From: Streptomyces puniciscabiei
GTDB taxonomy: Bacteria; Actinomycetota; Actinomycetes; Streptomycetales; Streptomycetaceae
DNA: 64,000 nucleotides
Direction: 5' to 3'
NCBI RefSeq assembly: GCF_006715785.1
Contig: NZ_VFNX01000007.1
Coordinates: forward strand, 1-64,000
The first letter of the stretch is position 1. Each line of letters begins with the position of its first letter. Position numbers and translations under genes: made by a program. Shown one piece after another: positions 17,563 through 26,317 of the stretch. The notes beneath the pieces are model-generated. The model was given only the letters and a program-made list of their open reading frames with translations. It was not told the origin of the DNA and searched no databases.

Positions 17563-17720
17563 CCACCCCAGGCTCTCAACGCCTTCGGAGATCGACGGCG
17601 CGCTCGCCCTCATGGACACCATGACCGTGGACAAGCTGGAGGGCCCCGAGTTCCGAGACCGCGGCGAAGAAGACGACCGCGAGGAAGACGACGGGCCGCT
17701 CACCGCGCAGCGCCTGACAG

Positions 17721-17757
17721 CGTGTCCGGTGGATCGGTTCCTTGCCCACCGGACACG
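17721..17757. terminator. hairpin between convergent HxlR and chaplin genes
   Basis: A perfect 12-bp inverted repeat, CGTGTCCGGTGG (17721-17732) and its complement (17746-17757), has a 13-nt loop. It lies in the 327-bp gap between the ends of the HxlR gene and the chaplin gene and probably terminates both. The rest of the gap holds no supported gene. Confidence 0.6.
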
Positions 17758-17889
17758 CCCCGGCACTGCGGAGCCGGACGTGGTCCGGCTTGGCCGCCCC
17801 TTTGTCCGGCCTGTGTCCTGCATCCCCCGGCGGGCGGCCCCCGCCACGCCGGGAGGGCCCGCCGCGAGGCTACTCGGGGCGGTTTCGCG

Positions 17890-18126
17890 TCAGTCGTTGA
17901 CGCAGACGTTGCCGAACGTCGGGTTCAGCAGGCCGACGATGTCGATGCTGTTGCCGCACGCGTTGATCGGCACATGGACCGGCACCTGGATCACATTGCC
18001 GGAGACGACGCCGGGCGAGCCCACCGCTGCGCCTTCGGCGCCGGAGTCGGCGAAGGCGGCCCCGGAGCCCCCGAGGATGGCTGCCGCAGCCAGGGTGCAG
18101 GCGGCGACGGTGGTACGGATACGCAT
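17890..18126 (-). CDS. short chaplin (aerial hyphae surface protein)
   Basis: 78 aa from ATG 18126, preceded by GGGAGGG. A Sec signal peptide (TTVAACTLAAAAILGGSGAA, cleavage after AFA) is followed by one chaplin domain: GAAVGSPGVVSGNVIQVPVH, then VPINACGNSIDIVGLLNPTF and GNVCVND. The two Cys that form the domain disulfide and the GN motifs are present. Short chaplins are secreted, polymerise into amyloid fibrils at the air-water interface, and coat aerial hyphae and spores. No sortase signal, so this is a short form of the ChpD-H type. Its presence identifies a morphologically complex actinomycete. Confidence 0.95.
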   Translation of the reverse strand: MRIRTTVAACTLAAAAILGGSGAAFADSGAEGAAVGSPGVVSGNVIQVPVHVPINACGNSIDIVGLLNPTFGNVCVND

Positions 18127-18289
18127 GTTCCCTCCCATGGATGGTGGTCTCGAACCGGCGGTGCCAGTCGGCAGGACTGCCAAGGAGCGCCGGCCGCAGG
18201 GAAGAAGATCTCCGGGTCCGTCCCGTACAAACGGTTCAGGCACCTGGTTCCACCGAACCGGTGATGACCTCGACTCATGCTGTACAAAG

Positions 18290-18520
18290 GCTGTACGGCA
18301 ACGCGGCCGATCACCCCGATCGGGTACGCCGGTATCCGTCGGACATGACGGATGCGGAGTGGGCGGCGATCCGGCTGTTGCTGCCGGTGCCGGCCCTCCC
18401 AGGGGCGGGGCGGGCAGCCCGAGGGCCACTGCCACCGCCAGATGCTGGACGCGATCCGCTACCTGGTCGCATCAAGCGGACACAAGTCGTCGGCATGCCT
18501 CCCTCATCCCAGGCGAAACC
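18290..18520 (+). pseudogene. IS5-type transposase N-terminal remnant
   Basis: One plus frame reads RRYPSDMTDAEWAAIRLLLP, the standard opening of Streptomyces IS5/IS4-class transposases (DUF4096). The expected continuation (QMLDAIRYLVASSGHK) is in another frame, so there is a frameshift near 18405. The sequence stops before any catalytic residue. No inverted repeats were found. Confidence 0.7.
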
Positions 18521-18561
18521 ATGCCTGACCAGCGGAGAGCAAGGGATCACGTTCGGTTGGA

Positions 18562-19701
18562 CTACGGCTTCTGAGCTTGGTCATGTGCTGCCGGATGAAG
18601 ATGCGGGAGGAGAGCATCGGTTCCTTTCCGCAGCTTCGCCTCCGCCGTCGAGACCGGCGCACCTTCTACCGGGCGCGGTGACCGGGGGCCACGTGCGGTG
18701 GCAGGCGCCGTCACCGTGCCCCTTCCTTGCGAACCATCGCCCTGGCCCGCGGCATTGGTCAGGAGCTTGCCCAGTGCCGTGAGCTCGTGCCGGACCGCAC
18801 GGCCGTCACGCACCGTGTCGATCAGTCCGGCTTCGCGGAGGGCAGCCGCGTGGGTAGAGGCCGCGCCCGGGCTGACTGCAAGGTTGGCGGCCAGCTCGCT
18901 GGTGCTCAGTGGATCGCTCAGCAGGCGCAGTGTGCGCGCTCGGGTGCTGCCCAGGACCGGAGCGAGCGCGTCCTCACCCAGAGCGGCGGGCAGGAATGGT
19001 GTGCCCGGACCGGCCGGATAGACCACCAGCAGTGGCTGATCCTCGTTGTCGCCGACCAGAGTCGCACCGGTCCAATGGAACGTGGGCAGTAGAACCAGGC
19101 CACGACCGGCTGCCGCCACGTGCCGCGAATAGGGCGCGTCGACCTCCCAGCAACCGTCGACCAGCCGGGAGCCTGGACACAGTGTGGCCAGCGCGCCGAC
19201 GACCCCGCGCTCGGCCGCGTCGAGAGCGTAGCGAGCGAGCTCGGCCTTGTGGCCAGCCGTCACTTGGGGCCAGGTCGCGCCGAACGCAGCGTCAAAGGCA
19301 TCGTTCAGGCCCAGGCACAACCGCTCTCGGGAGGTGACGTCACCGTGGACCAGATCCCTCAGCCAAGGGGGCATGGGGCCCCTCCGCCTGGCCCAAGCTT
19401 GTTCGACACCTGCCCGCACCAGGGTGATGGGGGCGGCCCGGACCGCGTCCAGGCCGGTCGCCAGGTCCGTGCTCAGCGGGTCGAGGAATGCCGGACCCAT
19501 GTATGCGGAGATCAGGTCCCACAGCGGGCGGGTGGTGCCGGGCAGGCGCTGGCGTAATCCGCGCCGCCACCGCCCGAACACCTGCTCCGAATCCGGGCGC
19601 AGCAGCATCATCAGTGCGAGCTTGAGCTCGACGAGCGGCGCCGGCTGCGGTGCGAACCGGATCCGAGCCAGGTCTTGTGTCGTCAACTCAATGCGCAACA
19701 C
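18562..19701 (-). CDS. ArsR-like winged-helix regulator with large N-terminal domain (DUF5937-type)
   Basis: 379 aa. GTG 19701 is chosen because AGGGGG lies about 8 nt upstream; a TTG at 19707 would leave only 2 nt. The N-terminal ~230 residues resemble the DUF5937 domain (RIELTTQDLARIRFAPQPAP, WPQVTAGHKAELARYALDAA). The C-terminus is an ArsR-type helix-turn-helix: RARTLRLLSDPLSTSELAAN, then LAVSPGAASTHAAALREAGL and the wing VRDGRAVRHELTALG. No metal-binding Cys cluster is visible. Streptomyces carry many paralogues of unknown ligand. A basic/polar tail follows the HTH. Confidence 0.85.
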   Translation of the reverse strand: MLRIELTTQDLARIRFAPQPAPLVELKLALMMLLRPDSEQVFGRWRRGLRQRLPGTTRPLWDLISAYMGPAFLDPLSTDLATGLDAVRAAPITLVRAGVEQAWARRRGPMPPWLRDLVHGDVTSRERLCLGLNDAFDAAFGATWPQVTAGHKAELARYALDAAERGVVGALATLCPGSRLVDGCWEVDAPYSRHVAAAGRGLVLLPTFHWTGATLVGDNEDQPLLVVYPAGPGTPFLPAALGEDALAPVLGSTRARTLRLLSDPLSTSELAANLAVSPGAASTHAAALREAGLIDTVRDGRAVRHELTALGKLLTNAAGQGDGSQGRGTVTAPATARGPRSPRPVEGAPVSTAEAKLRKGTDALLPHLHPAAHDQAQKP

Positions 19702-19829
19702 GCCCAATTCCCCCTGTTTGCAAGCCTTTTAGTGAGAAGAGAAGACATGGCCGACGGGCTACGGACGCGCCATGGTGAGTGCGCGCCGTCATGGCGCACC
19801 ACTGACACCGCACCGTGAGGAGCACCCGC

Positions 19830-20219
19830 ATGAGGATCAGATTCGGACGTCGCACCGCGACTCTCGCGGCGGCCGCAGCCGTGAGCGCCTGCGCGCTCAT
19901 CACGTCAGCGGGGAGCGCCTCCGCCGACGACATCGTCCCGATCAACGTCGGCCACTGGGTCGGTCTCTACAACAACCCCAACACCACGGGCGGCAAGATC
20001 GGGTGGTCGGATGTCCCTCCGGGCGGCTCGGTCTACGCCCAGTGCTGGACCGTCGGCCAGAGCATCGGCAACTACGGCAACACCTGGTACCGGGTGAACG
20101 AGGTCAACTACAACGACGGCAGCGGGTGGTACTGGACCGGCAACGCCTACGTCTTCGCCGGATACGCCGACGGCAATGCCCGCTCCGTCAACCGGGACGC
20201 CAATATTCCTCGCTGCTGA
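19830..20219 (+). CDS. small secreted protein (129 aa)
   Basis: ATG 19830 has GAGGAG 7 nt upstream. A clear Sec signal (RRTATLAAAAAVSACALITS, cleavage near ASADD) is followed by about 95 residues rich in Gly, Asn, Trp and Tyr (WVGLYNNPNTTGG, YNDGSGWYWTGNAYVFAG). The pattern resembles an SH3-like or bacterial-lectin-like beta domain and includes two Cys (QCWTVG and the C-terminal RC). It is divergent from the ArsR-like regulator, about 130 bp apart, which may control it. No specific function is assigned. Confidence 0.72.
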   Translation: MRIRFGRRTATLAAAAAVSACALITSAGSASADDIVPINVGHWVGLYNNPNTTGGKIGWSDVPPGGSVYAQCWTVGQSIGNYGNTWYRVNEVNYNDGSGWYWTGNAYVFAGYADGNARSVNRDANIPRC

Positions 20220-20897
20220 TCCGTCACGCCGGGCCGGCCGGCAAACAGCGTCTGCCCCAGCGGAGCGACTCCGCAGGCGTCCACGGACATCCGCGAGGTG
20301 CTGGCAGGTGTGCCCCGCCGGGAAGGACAGCGGGGCAGCCTGTGGAGGGCGTCGAGTCGGTGCCGTCGGGGGACCGAGGCCGATCGGGCCGTCGCATTCC
20401 TGCTCCACCGGTCAGCGGCATGGGGCGACTGCACCGAGCCCATGGACATGACGCGGGTGGGCAGGGGAAATGCCGCAGCGGCGGCCTTGACTCTGTTACT
20501 GATCACCATGTCGGTTCTCCTACCGGAGCAGGGGCCCGGGGCGCTTTGCATCACGGCCTGGGCGCGTCAACGCACCGTGCAGAGTGGCTAGTTGCACTGC
20601 TGGCAGAAGGCGACGGGTGCCGGGATGGTCCCTGTTCTCGCCCTTGCGTTGCACCACATCCTCGATGCCCCGGAACGGCACCTCCATGACGGCAGGTTGA
20701 CGTTCGCCTGTCGTTCGGACCCGGGCGAGTACGGCTATGACGGGTCCACTCAGCCTGGACGCTGAGCGAGCGGGAGGCCCCGGTCGGACAAACCATGCCT
20801 CCGGGTTGGAAGAGGCCGTCCGGTGCTGAAGTCAGCATCGGCCTGGACTCCCCCGTCCGGCTGCTGCTCGCCGGACGCCGCCTACGCCGCGGCCCTC
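20220..20897. other. gene-poor stretch between secreted protein and XRE/NB-ARC regulator
   Basis: No supported gene. A 50-codon plus frame from about 20442 (AAAALTLLLITMSVLLP) could be a tiny membrane peptide but has no ribosome site. The minus frames are arginine-rich without motifs. Confidence 0.35.
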
Positions 20898-23645
20898 TCA
20901 GGATGGTCTTTCCGATCGCCCACGCGACATCGTAGTCAGGGGATTCGATCGCGTCGGCGTGCTGGTGGACCACTGCGGCGGCCCGGCCTCGGCTGCCGGA
21001 GAGGGATGGGTCCGCAGGGCGGAGAGCCAGTCAGCGGTGTCTGCGGCGGAGGGTGAGCCGAGCCGGCGGTAGAGGGCGACGGCGTCCTCCAGGTCGGCCA
21101 GGGCGGCGGCGCGGTCGCCGAGAGCGAGGGCGCAGCGGGCGGCGCCTTCCAGGGCGTGTGCCTCGTGCAACAGCCTGCGGGTGTCGCGGGCGAGTGCCAG
21201 GGCCTGCTGGTGGAGCGTCAGCGCCGAGCGTGGGTCCGCCGTCCGCTCGGTCAGGGCGGCGAGGTCGAGCAGGGCGCTGGTCTCGCCGAGACGGCTGCCG
21301 ATCTCCCGGTAGAGCGCCAGCGCCTGCTGGTACAGCGCGACGGCGTCGCGATCCTCACCCAGCGCGTCGCGAGCCCGGCCCAGGCCGAGCAGCGAGTCGG
21401 CCTCTCCGTGGCGGCTGCCCGCCTCCCGGCAGGCGTCCAGGGAGCGCTGGTGCAGCTCGGCTGCGCCGCGGTGGTCGCCGACGGCGTGCCGGACGCGGCC
21501 GAGCCCGCGCAGGGTGTTGGCCACGCCTTGCACGCTGTTGAGATCCTCGTAGATCGTCAGCGCCTCCTGGTAGAACTCCCCGGCGCTGTTCCGGTCGCCC
21601 GTCTCGTCCAGGATGTAGGCCAGGTCGTGCAGGGCGGCGGCCTCACCGCGGCGGTCTCCCATGGTCCGGTAGAGGGTGAGCACCTGCGAGGTCAGCTCGA
21701 TCGCGGCGGGGGAGTCGCCGGAGGAGTGCCGGGCCCGGCCCAGGTCGCACAGCGCGCGGGCCTCGCCGAGCCGGTCACCGAGGGCCCGGAAGGCTGCCAG
21801 GGCCCGTTCGTGCAGCCAGGCGGCCTCCCGGATCTCCCCGGTCAGCAGCCGGATGCGGCCGAGTTCGTGGAGGTCGTTGGCCTCGCCGTGCCGGTCGCCC
21901 AGCTCCTGGTGGATCGCGAGAGCCCTCTCGTACAGCTCCGCGGCGGCCCGGTAGTCGCCCGTCGCGTGCCGGGCTCGGCCCAGGTCGCACAGGGCGTCCG
22001 CCTCGCCGCGGCGGTCGCCGGCGGTTGCCGCCGCGGTCACTGCGGACTGGTGCAACGCGGCGGCTTGGCTCCAGCGCCCCTCCAGCAGAAGGAAGGCAGC
22101 CAGGTCAGCCGAGACCGACACGGTGAACGAGGGGAGGGCCGCGAGGGCGGGGTGACCGAGGAGTGCGAGCAGGTTCCGGTGCTCGCTGCGCATCCAGGCC
22201 AGGGCCTCGGCCCGGTCCGTCAGCGCGGGGAGGGCAGCCGGTGCCGCCGACTCGAGGCGCCGGCCGGGGCGGGTACGGCGTGCCAGGTGTTCGTTGGCCC
22301 GCGCGGCGGCGTGCTGGTAGTACCCGGCCAGCCTGGCCAGCGGGGCGTCGCGGTCCGTCTCCCCGGTCTGGTCCTCGGCCATCGACCGGGCGTAGAGCCC
22401 GACGAGGTCGTGGAAGAGGTAGCGCCCTGGGGTGCGCTGGACCAGCAGGTTGTGGTGGAGCAGGGATTCCAGCAGCCGTTCCGCTGTGCGGTGGTCGGTG
22501 CCGGCCAGGGCGGCGACGGCACAGGTGTCGACGTCGTAGCCGGGGAAGCGGCCCAGCAGCCGCAACAGGTCCTGTTCCTCGGGGGCGAGGGAGGCGAAGG
22601 AGGTTGCGAAGACGGCGGTCAGGCTGCGGTCCTCGTCCGTCAGATGGGCCAGGCGCTGGTGCTCGTCGCGGAGCCTGTCCACCAGGTCCTGAAGGCCCAG
22701 GCCGCGGTGGTGGCGCAGCCGCGCAGCGGCGATGCGGATCGCCAGCGGCAGGTGGCCGCAGAGCCGGACGAGCTCGGCGGCCGCCGGATGGCCGGCGGGG
22801 ACGCGACCGTGGCCCGCGCCCTCTCGCAGCAGCGCCACCGCGTCAGTGTCCGGGAGAAGGTCGACGGCCAGGCTGTGTGCGTCGTCGAGGCCGGTCAGCC
22901 GCTTGCGGCTGGTGATCAGGACCAGGCAGCCGGGAGTGCCTGGCAGGAGCGGGCGCACCTGCGCGCTGCTGGCAGCGTTGTCGAGGACGATCAGGGTGCG
23001 TGTGTCGGCGAGCCGTTCCCGGTACAGGGCGGCGCGGGTGCTCAGTTCCTCGGGTATCTGCTGCGGCGCCACGCCCAGCGAACGCAGCAGCCAGTCCAGG
23101 GCGTCGGCGGGGGTGACCGGGGCGGTCCCGGCCGTGTGGCCGTGGAGGTCCACGAAGAGCTGCCCGTCAGGGAACTGCGCACGCACCCGGTGCCCGGCGC
23201 GAATGGCCAGCGCGGACTTGCCCACACCGCCCATGCCGTCGATCGCCGAGATCACCACCATGCCAGAGGCGCTGCCCGCGGGCGCCGACCTGGCCAGCGC
23301 CAGCAGTTGATCGAGCTCCCGGGCCCGGCCAGTGAACAGCCGGGTGTCGTAGGGGAGCTGGCAGGGCGCCCCCGGGCGCGGCCGCCCCGTTTCGGAGGCG
23401 ACGGCCGCGCGGGCCGGGGCGGAGACGGTGCGCGCCGCCGCGAGCAACTCTTCCCGGCGGCGCGGATCGAGTGCGAGGGCCTCGGCGAGCCGGCTCACCG
23501 AGGAGAGCCGCGGCTGGCGCCGCCCCGCCTCCAACACACTGATCGAGTGGGCCGACACCCCTGACCGGTCGGCTAATTCGTCCTGCGTCCAGCCGGCCGA
23601 GAGCCGACAGTCACGCAGAAGCTCCCCAAAGGCACTACCGCCCAC
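20898..23645 (-). CDS. XRE-type HTH / NB-ARC ATPase / TPR regulator (STAND family)
   Basis: 915 aa from GTG 23645, with a G-rich site just upstream. Residues ~5-65 are an XRE helix-turn-helix (GWTQDELADRSGVSAHSISV, LEAGRRQPRLSSVSRLAEAL). Residues ~110-390 form an NB-ARC STAND ATPase: P-loop GMGGVGKSALAIRAG, Walker B TLIVLDNA, GLPL-like CGHLPLAIRIAA. From ~470 on there are at least ten tetratricopeptide repeats of the DALCDLGRARHATGDYRAAA type. The architecture parallels SARP/AfsR regulators with an XRE domain in place of the OmpR-like one. Such proteins are ATP-dependent switches that regulate secondary metabolism or development. The last ~25 residues run past the final TPR and may be read-through. 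Confidence 0.9.
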   Translation of the reverse strand: MGGSAFGELLRDCRLSAGWTQDELADRSGVSAHSISVLEAGRRQPRLSSVSRLAEALALDPRRREELLAAARTVSAPARAAVASETGRPRPGAPCQLPYDTRLFTGRARELDQLLALARSAPAGSASGMVVISAIDGMGGVGKSALAIRAGHRVRAQFPDGQLFVDLHGHTAGTAPVTPADALDWLLRSLGVAPQQIPEELSTRAALYRERLADTRTLIVLDNAASSAQVRPLLPGTPGCLVLITSRKRLTGLDDAHSLAVDLLPDTDAVALLREGAGHGRVPAGHPAAAELVRLCGHLPLAIRIAAARLRHHRGLGLQDLVDRLRDEHQRLAHLTDEDRSLTAVFATSFASLAPEEQDLLRLLGRFPGYDVDTCAVAALAGTDHRTAERLLESLLHHNLLVQRTPGRYLFHDLVGLYARSMAEDQTGETDRDAPLARLAGYYQHAAARANEHLARRTRPGRRLESAAPAALPALTDRAEALAWMRSEHRNLLALLGHPALAALPSFTVSVSADLAAFLLLEGRWSQAAALHQSAVTAAATAGDRRGEADALCDLGRARHATGDYRAAAELYERALAIHQELGDRHGEANDLHELGRIRLLTGEIREAAWLHERALAAFRALGDRLGEARALCDLGRARHSSGDSPAAIELTSQVLTLYRTMGDRRGEAAALHDLAYILDETGDRNSAGEFYQEALTIYEDLNSVQGVANTLRGLGRVRHAVGDHRGAAELHQRSLDACREAGSRHGEADSLLGLGRARDALGEDRDAVALYQQALALYREIGSRLGETSALLDLAALTERTADPRSALTLHQQALALARDTRRLLHEAHALEGAARCALALGDRAAALADLEDAVALYRRLGSPSAADTADWLSALRTHPSPAAEAGPPQWSTSTPTRSNPLTTMSRGRSERPS

Positions 23646-23988
23646 TTCCCCCCCAAGAAACGGTCAGCCGCCGAAACGACACAGGCCGGTCGGGCCATTC
23701 TCGGTCAGCGAGCTGGACGCGTTCAACTGCCGTTTTGGCCTTTGGGGAGGGCAGGTCGACCCGCGCATCCACGTCCGGCGCCATGAAAGCGCGCCATGAA
23801 AGCACCGGCAGCGCTCACCGTCCGGCAGTCACGGGACTGACGGGACCAAAAGACCAGCATCCGATTCCGCCGGAGCCGGGATGCTCCTTCGGCCGTGTGA
23901 TGGCCGGTACGTGTACACGAGGCCCTCGATGACCTGGCGCGCCGGGCCGCGCCGGGCGGCCTGAGGGCGTCGGCGTGGTCGCGTCGGC
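23646..23988. other. gene-free gap between two minus-strand regulators
   Basis: No coding frame is supported. There is a short direct repeat, CGCCATGAAAGCG / CGCCATGAAAGCA, near 23789-23814. The gap should contain the promoter of the 915-aa regulator; no boxes are identified. Confidence 0.35.
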
Positions 23989-24579
23989 TCAGGCAGGTGT
24001 GGCGGAGCGGACGAACCGGTCCACGAGGGCGGTGAGCCGCTCCTCCTGCAGCCCGGGCCGCAACCGCTCGCCCCGGGTGAGACTCGCCAGGCCGTGGCAG
24101 GCGCTCCAGACGACCTCGGTGTGGAGCTCGGCGTCCTGGTCCGCGACGAGGGGGCGCACCACCGACATGAGCTCCGTGAAGGCGTCGATCATCTCCTGCG
24201 GGGTCTGCTCCGTGGCGAACTCCAGGCCCGCCGAGAGCGTGAACATCGCCTGGTAGAGCATGGGATTGGCGGCGGCGAAGCCCAGGTAGGCGCGGGCGGC
24301 CAGCCGCAGGGCCACCACCGGGTCCTCGCCCCCTTCGAGCCGCGCCCGGCGCAGTGCGTCAGCCAGCTCTGCGAAGCCTTCGAGAGCCACCGCGTGGACG
24401 ATGGCGTCCTTGTTCTTGAAGTGCTGGTAGAGGACGGGCTGGCTGTACTCGATCTGATCGGCGAGCCGTCGGGTGGTCACCGCGTCCCACCCCTCGGCCT
24501 CGGCGAGTTCCCGTGCCGTGGAGAGGATCAGCTGCCGGCGTTCGGCCAGTTCACGCAAGCGACGCTCTCGAGGAGTCAT
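23989..24579 (-). CDS. TetR-family transcriptional regulator
   Basis: 196 aa. The N-terminal TetR helix-turn-helix is intact: RRQLILSTARELAEAEGWDA, then VTTRRLADQIEYSQPVLYQH and FKNKDAIVHAVALEGFAELA. The C-terminal domain resembles the TetR_C_13/WHG type (YLGFAAANPMLYQAMFTLSA). It is divergent from cydA with a 244-bp gap, so it may regulate the cydABDC operon and itself. Ligand unknown. Confidence 0.93.
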   Translation of the reverse strand: MTPRERRLRELAERRQLILSTARELAEAEGWDAVTTRRLADQIEYSQPVLYQHFKNKDAIVHAVALEGFAELADALRRARLEGGEDPVVALRLAARAYLGFAAANPMLYQAMFTLSAGLEFATEQTPQEMIDAFTELMSVVRPLVADQDAELHTEVVWSACHGLASLTRGERLRPGLQEERLTALVDRFVRSATPA

Positions 24580-24823
24580 GAATCGACGCTAGCACGTCTT
24601 TCGTTGATTGACTTTCTAGCAATGACTGACTCAAGGGAGGCTCGACCGCCCGCTGCTTCGATGAACGAAATTGCCGATGCTCCCGAAAGGGACGCTCATG
24701 CCGGTCACCCATGCCGCTGTCAATGACCGAATATCTAGCATCGATTGCAAAACGAGTGCTGATAACCTCCTTGTGTGCACGGGGCCTTGGCGGCCGAACC
24801 GATCTCTTTGGGGTGACTAGGAC
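24580..24823. promoter_or_regulatory. divergent regulatory region between tetR and cydA
   Basis: The AT-rich 24595-24640 segment next to the tetR start contains CTAGCAATGACTG (about 24615), echoed by CTAGCATCGATTGC near 24733. These paired related sites are candidates for TetR binding. I looked for a Rex site (TTGTGA-N-TCACAA), expected for cyd operons in Streptomyces, and saw only a weak half-match (TTGTGTGCAC near 24771). Confidence 0.4.
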
Positions 24824-26116
24824 ATGGGAACCGTCGGACTGGCACGCACCCAGTTCGCCTTAACGGTGGGGGTCCACTACCTGCTGGTCGCACTGACCCT
24901 CGGGCTCGTGGTCATGGTGGCGATCTGCCACACCCGCTGGGTCCGCACGGGCGACCCGGCGCTCCGGCAGGCGACGAAGTACTGGGGCACGCTCTACGTC
25001 ATCAACTACGCGGTCGGCATCGGCGCGGGCATCGCCATGGAGTACCAGCTCAGCGCCAACTGGTCGGGCCTGGAGAACATGGGCGCCGGAGTGTTCGGCG
25101 CGCCGCTCGCCGTGGAGACCGTGGTCGCGTTCTTCGTGGAGTCGACCTTTCTCGCGCTGTGGATCTTCGGCTGGCAGCGACTGCCCGCGAAGGTGCATCT
25201 GGCCTGCATCTGGATCGTCGCCGCGGCCGCGTACCTCTCCGTCGTCTGGGCCCTGCTGGCCAACGGCTTCATGAACAACCCCGTGGCGTACGAGATGCGC
25301 AACGGCACCCTCCAGCTGACCGACCCGCTCGCGCTGTTCACCAACCCCAACGCGTGGATCGCCATCCTGCACATCACCGGCGGGGCCGCCGCGGTCGGCG
25401 GATTCTTCATGCTCGGTGTCTCGGTGCTGCTGCGCGGGCGCGGCCGGGCCGACGACGCGTTCGTACGGCACTCGATGCGCATGGGCGCTCACGCGGGCTT
25501 CTGGGGCGCCTGGCTGGTCGGCCTCAGCGGTGCGGTGCAGATCGACCGGATCGGCGCGCAGCAGCCGATCAAGCAGGCGCTGCTGGACGGCGACAGTGAC
25601 CGGATCGCCGGGTTCCAGCGGGCGCTGGCGGAGCGTTTCGGGGACGCCGGGCTGCCGCCGGGGCCACTGGTGCAGTACAGCGCGTACGCGATGATGGCCG
25701 TCGGGTTCGTGCTGCTGATCGTCTCCACGTGGACGCTGATCGCACTGCGCGGCGACCGGATGCTCACGTCGAAGCCGCTGCACCGAGTGCTGCGGATCGC
25801 CATGGTGCTGCCCTTCGTGGCGAACATCGCCGGCTGGCTGCTACGCGAGATCGGCCGGCAGCCGTTCGTCATCGACGACATCCTCACCACCCGGCAGGCC
25901 CTCACTCCCTCGCTCACCGCCACCCAGCTGACCGTCTCCCTGGTGGTGTTGGGCGGGATCGTCACGACCCTGCTGGTCCTCGACTGGTGGCTGCTCGGCA
26001 AAGCGGCGATGCGCGGCCCCGCGCAGGCCGATCTGTGGGCACAGGAGTCCGGCTCCGGCGAACGCCCCGATCCCGGCGGCACACTCGACGACGAGCGCGA
26101 CAGCGTCCTGCTCTAG
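24824..26116 (+). CDS. cydA: cytochrome bd-type terminal oxidase subunit I, divergent short form
   Basis: 430 aa, shorter than E. coli CydA (about 522) because the long Q-loop insert is absent. About nine hydrophobic helices are visible. Heme-ligand candidates are His18 in FALTVGVHYLLVALTLG and the His in AWIAILHITGGAAAVGGFF. The quinol-site motif usually written GRQPW appears as GRQPF in LREIGRQPFVID. The enzyme would oxidise menaquinol and reduce O2 in the cytoplasmic membrane without pumping protons. First gene of cydABDC; start ATG 24824 has a weak AGGA site. Identity as a bd-family subunit is firm; its exact oxidase subtype is not. Confidence 0.88.
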   Translation: MGTVGLARTQFALTVGVHYLLVALTLGLVVMVAICHTRWVRTGDPALRQATKYWGTLYVINYAVGIGAGIAMEYQLSANWSGLENMGAGVFGAPLAVETVVAFFVESTFLALWIFGWQRLPAKVHLACIWIVAAAAYLSVVWALLANGFMNNPVAYEMRNGTLQLTDPLALFTNPNAWIAILHITGGAAAVGGFFMLGVSVLLRGRGRADDAFVRHSMRMGAHAGFWGAWLVGLSGAVQIDRIGAQQPIKQALLDGDSDRIAGFQRALAERFGDAGLPPGPLVQYSAYAMMAVGFVLLIVSTWTLIALRGDRMLTSKPLHRVLRIAMVLPFVANIAGWLLREIGRQPFVIDDILTTRQALTPSLTATQLTVSLVVLGGIVTTLLVLDWWLLGKAAMRGPAQADLWAQESGSGERPDPGGTLDDERDSVLL

Positions 26117-26317
26117 GGCCTGTCCGGCGGATCGGGTCGCACCATGGCGGCCCGCGTCTTGCGACCGCGCTGGAGCTGTACCGCCTGCTGCCGCGTCCGC
26201 CCGCCCTGGAGCCCCTGGAGGAGGAGCCCCGGCGCGCCCCCGGCCCGGCCGGCGCTCGCCGACTCGTCCCGGCTCGTCCCGTCCCGCATCTCACGCTGCA
26301 AAAGGAGCACACCGGCC

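Noticed and set aside
17612..18574. 320-aa plus open frame over the chaplin gene
   Set aside because: Antisense to a textbook chaplin with signal peptide and ribosome site.
21156..23564. 802-aa plus-strand open frame opposite the XRE/NB-ARC regulator
   Set aside because: Repetitive shadow of the TPR-coding strand, no ribosome site or domain.
24765..24790. Possible Rex operator upstream of cydA
   Set aside because: Only a partial half-match to the Rex palindrome, so not called.
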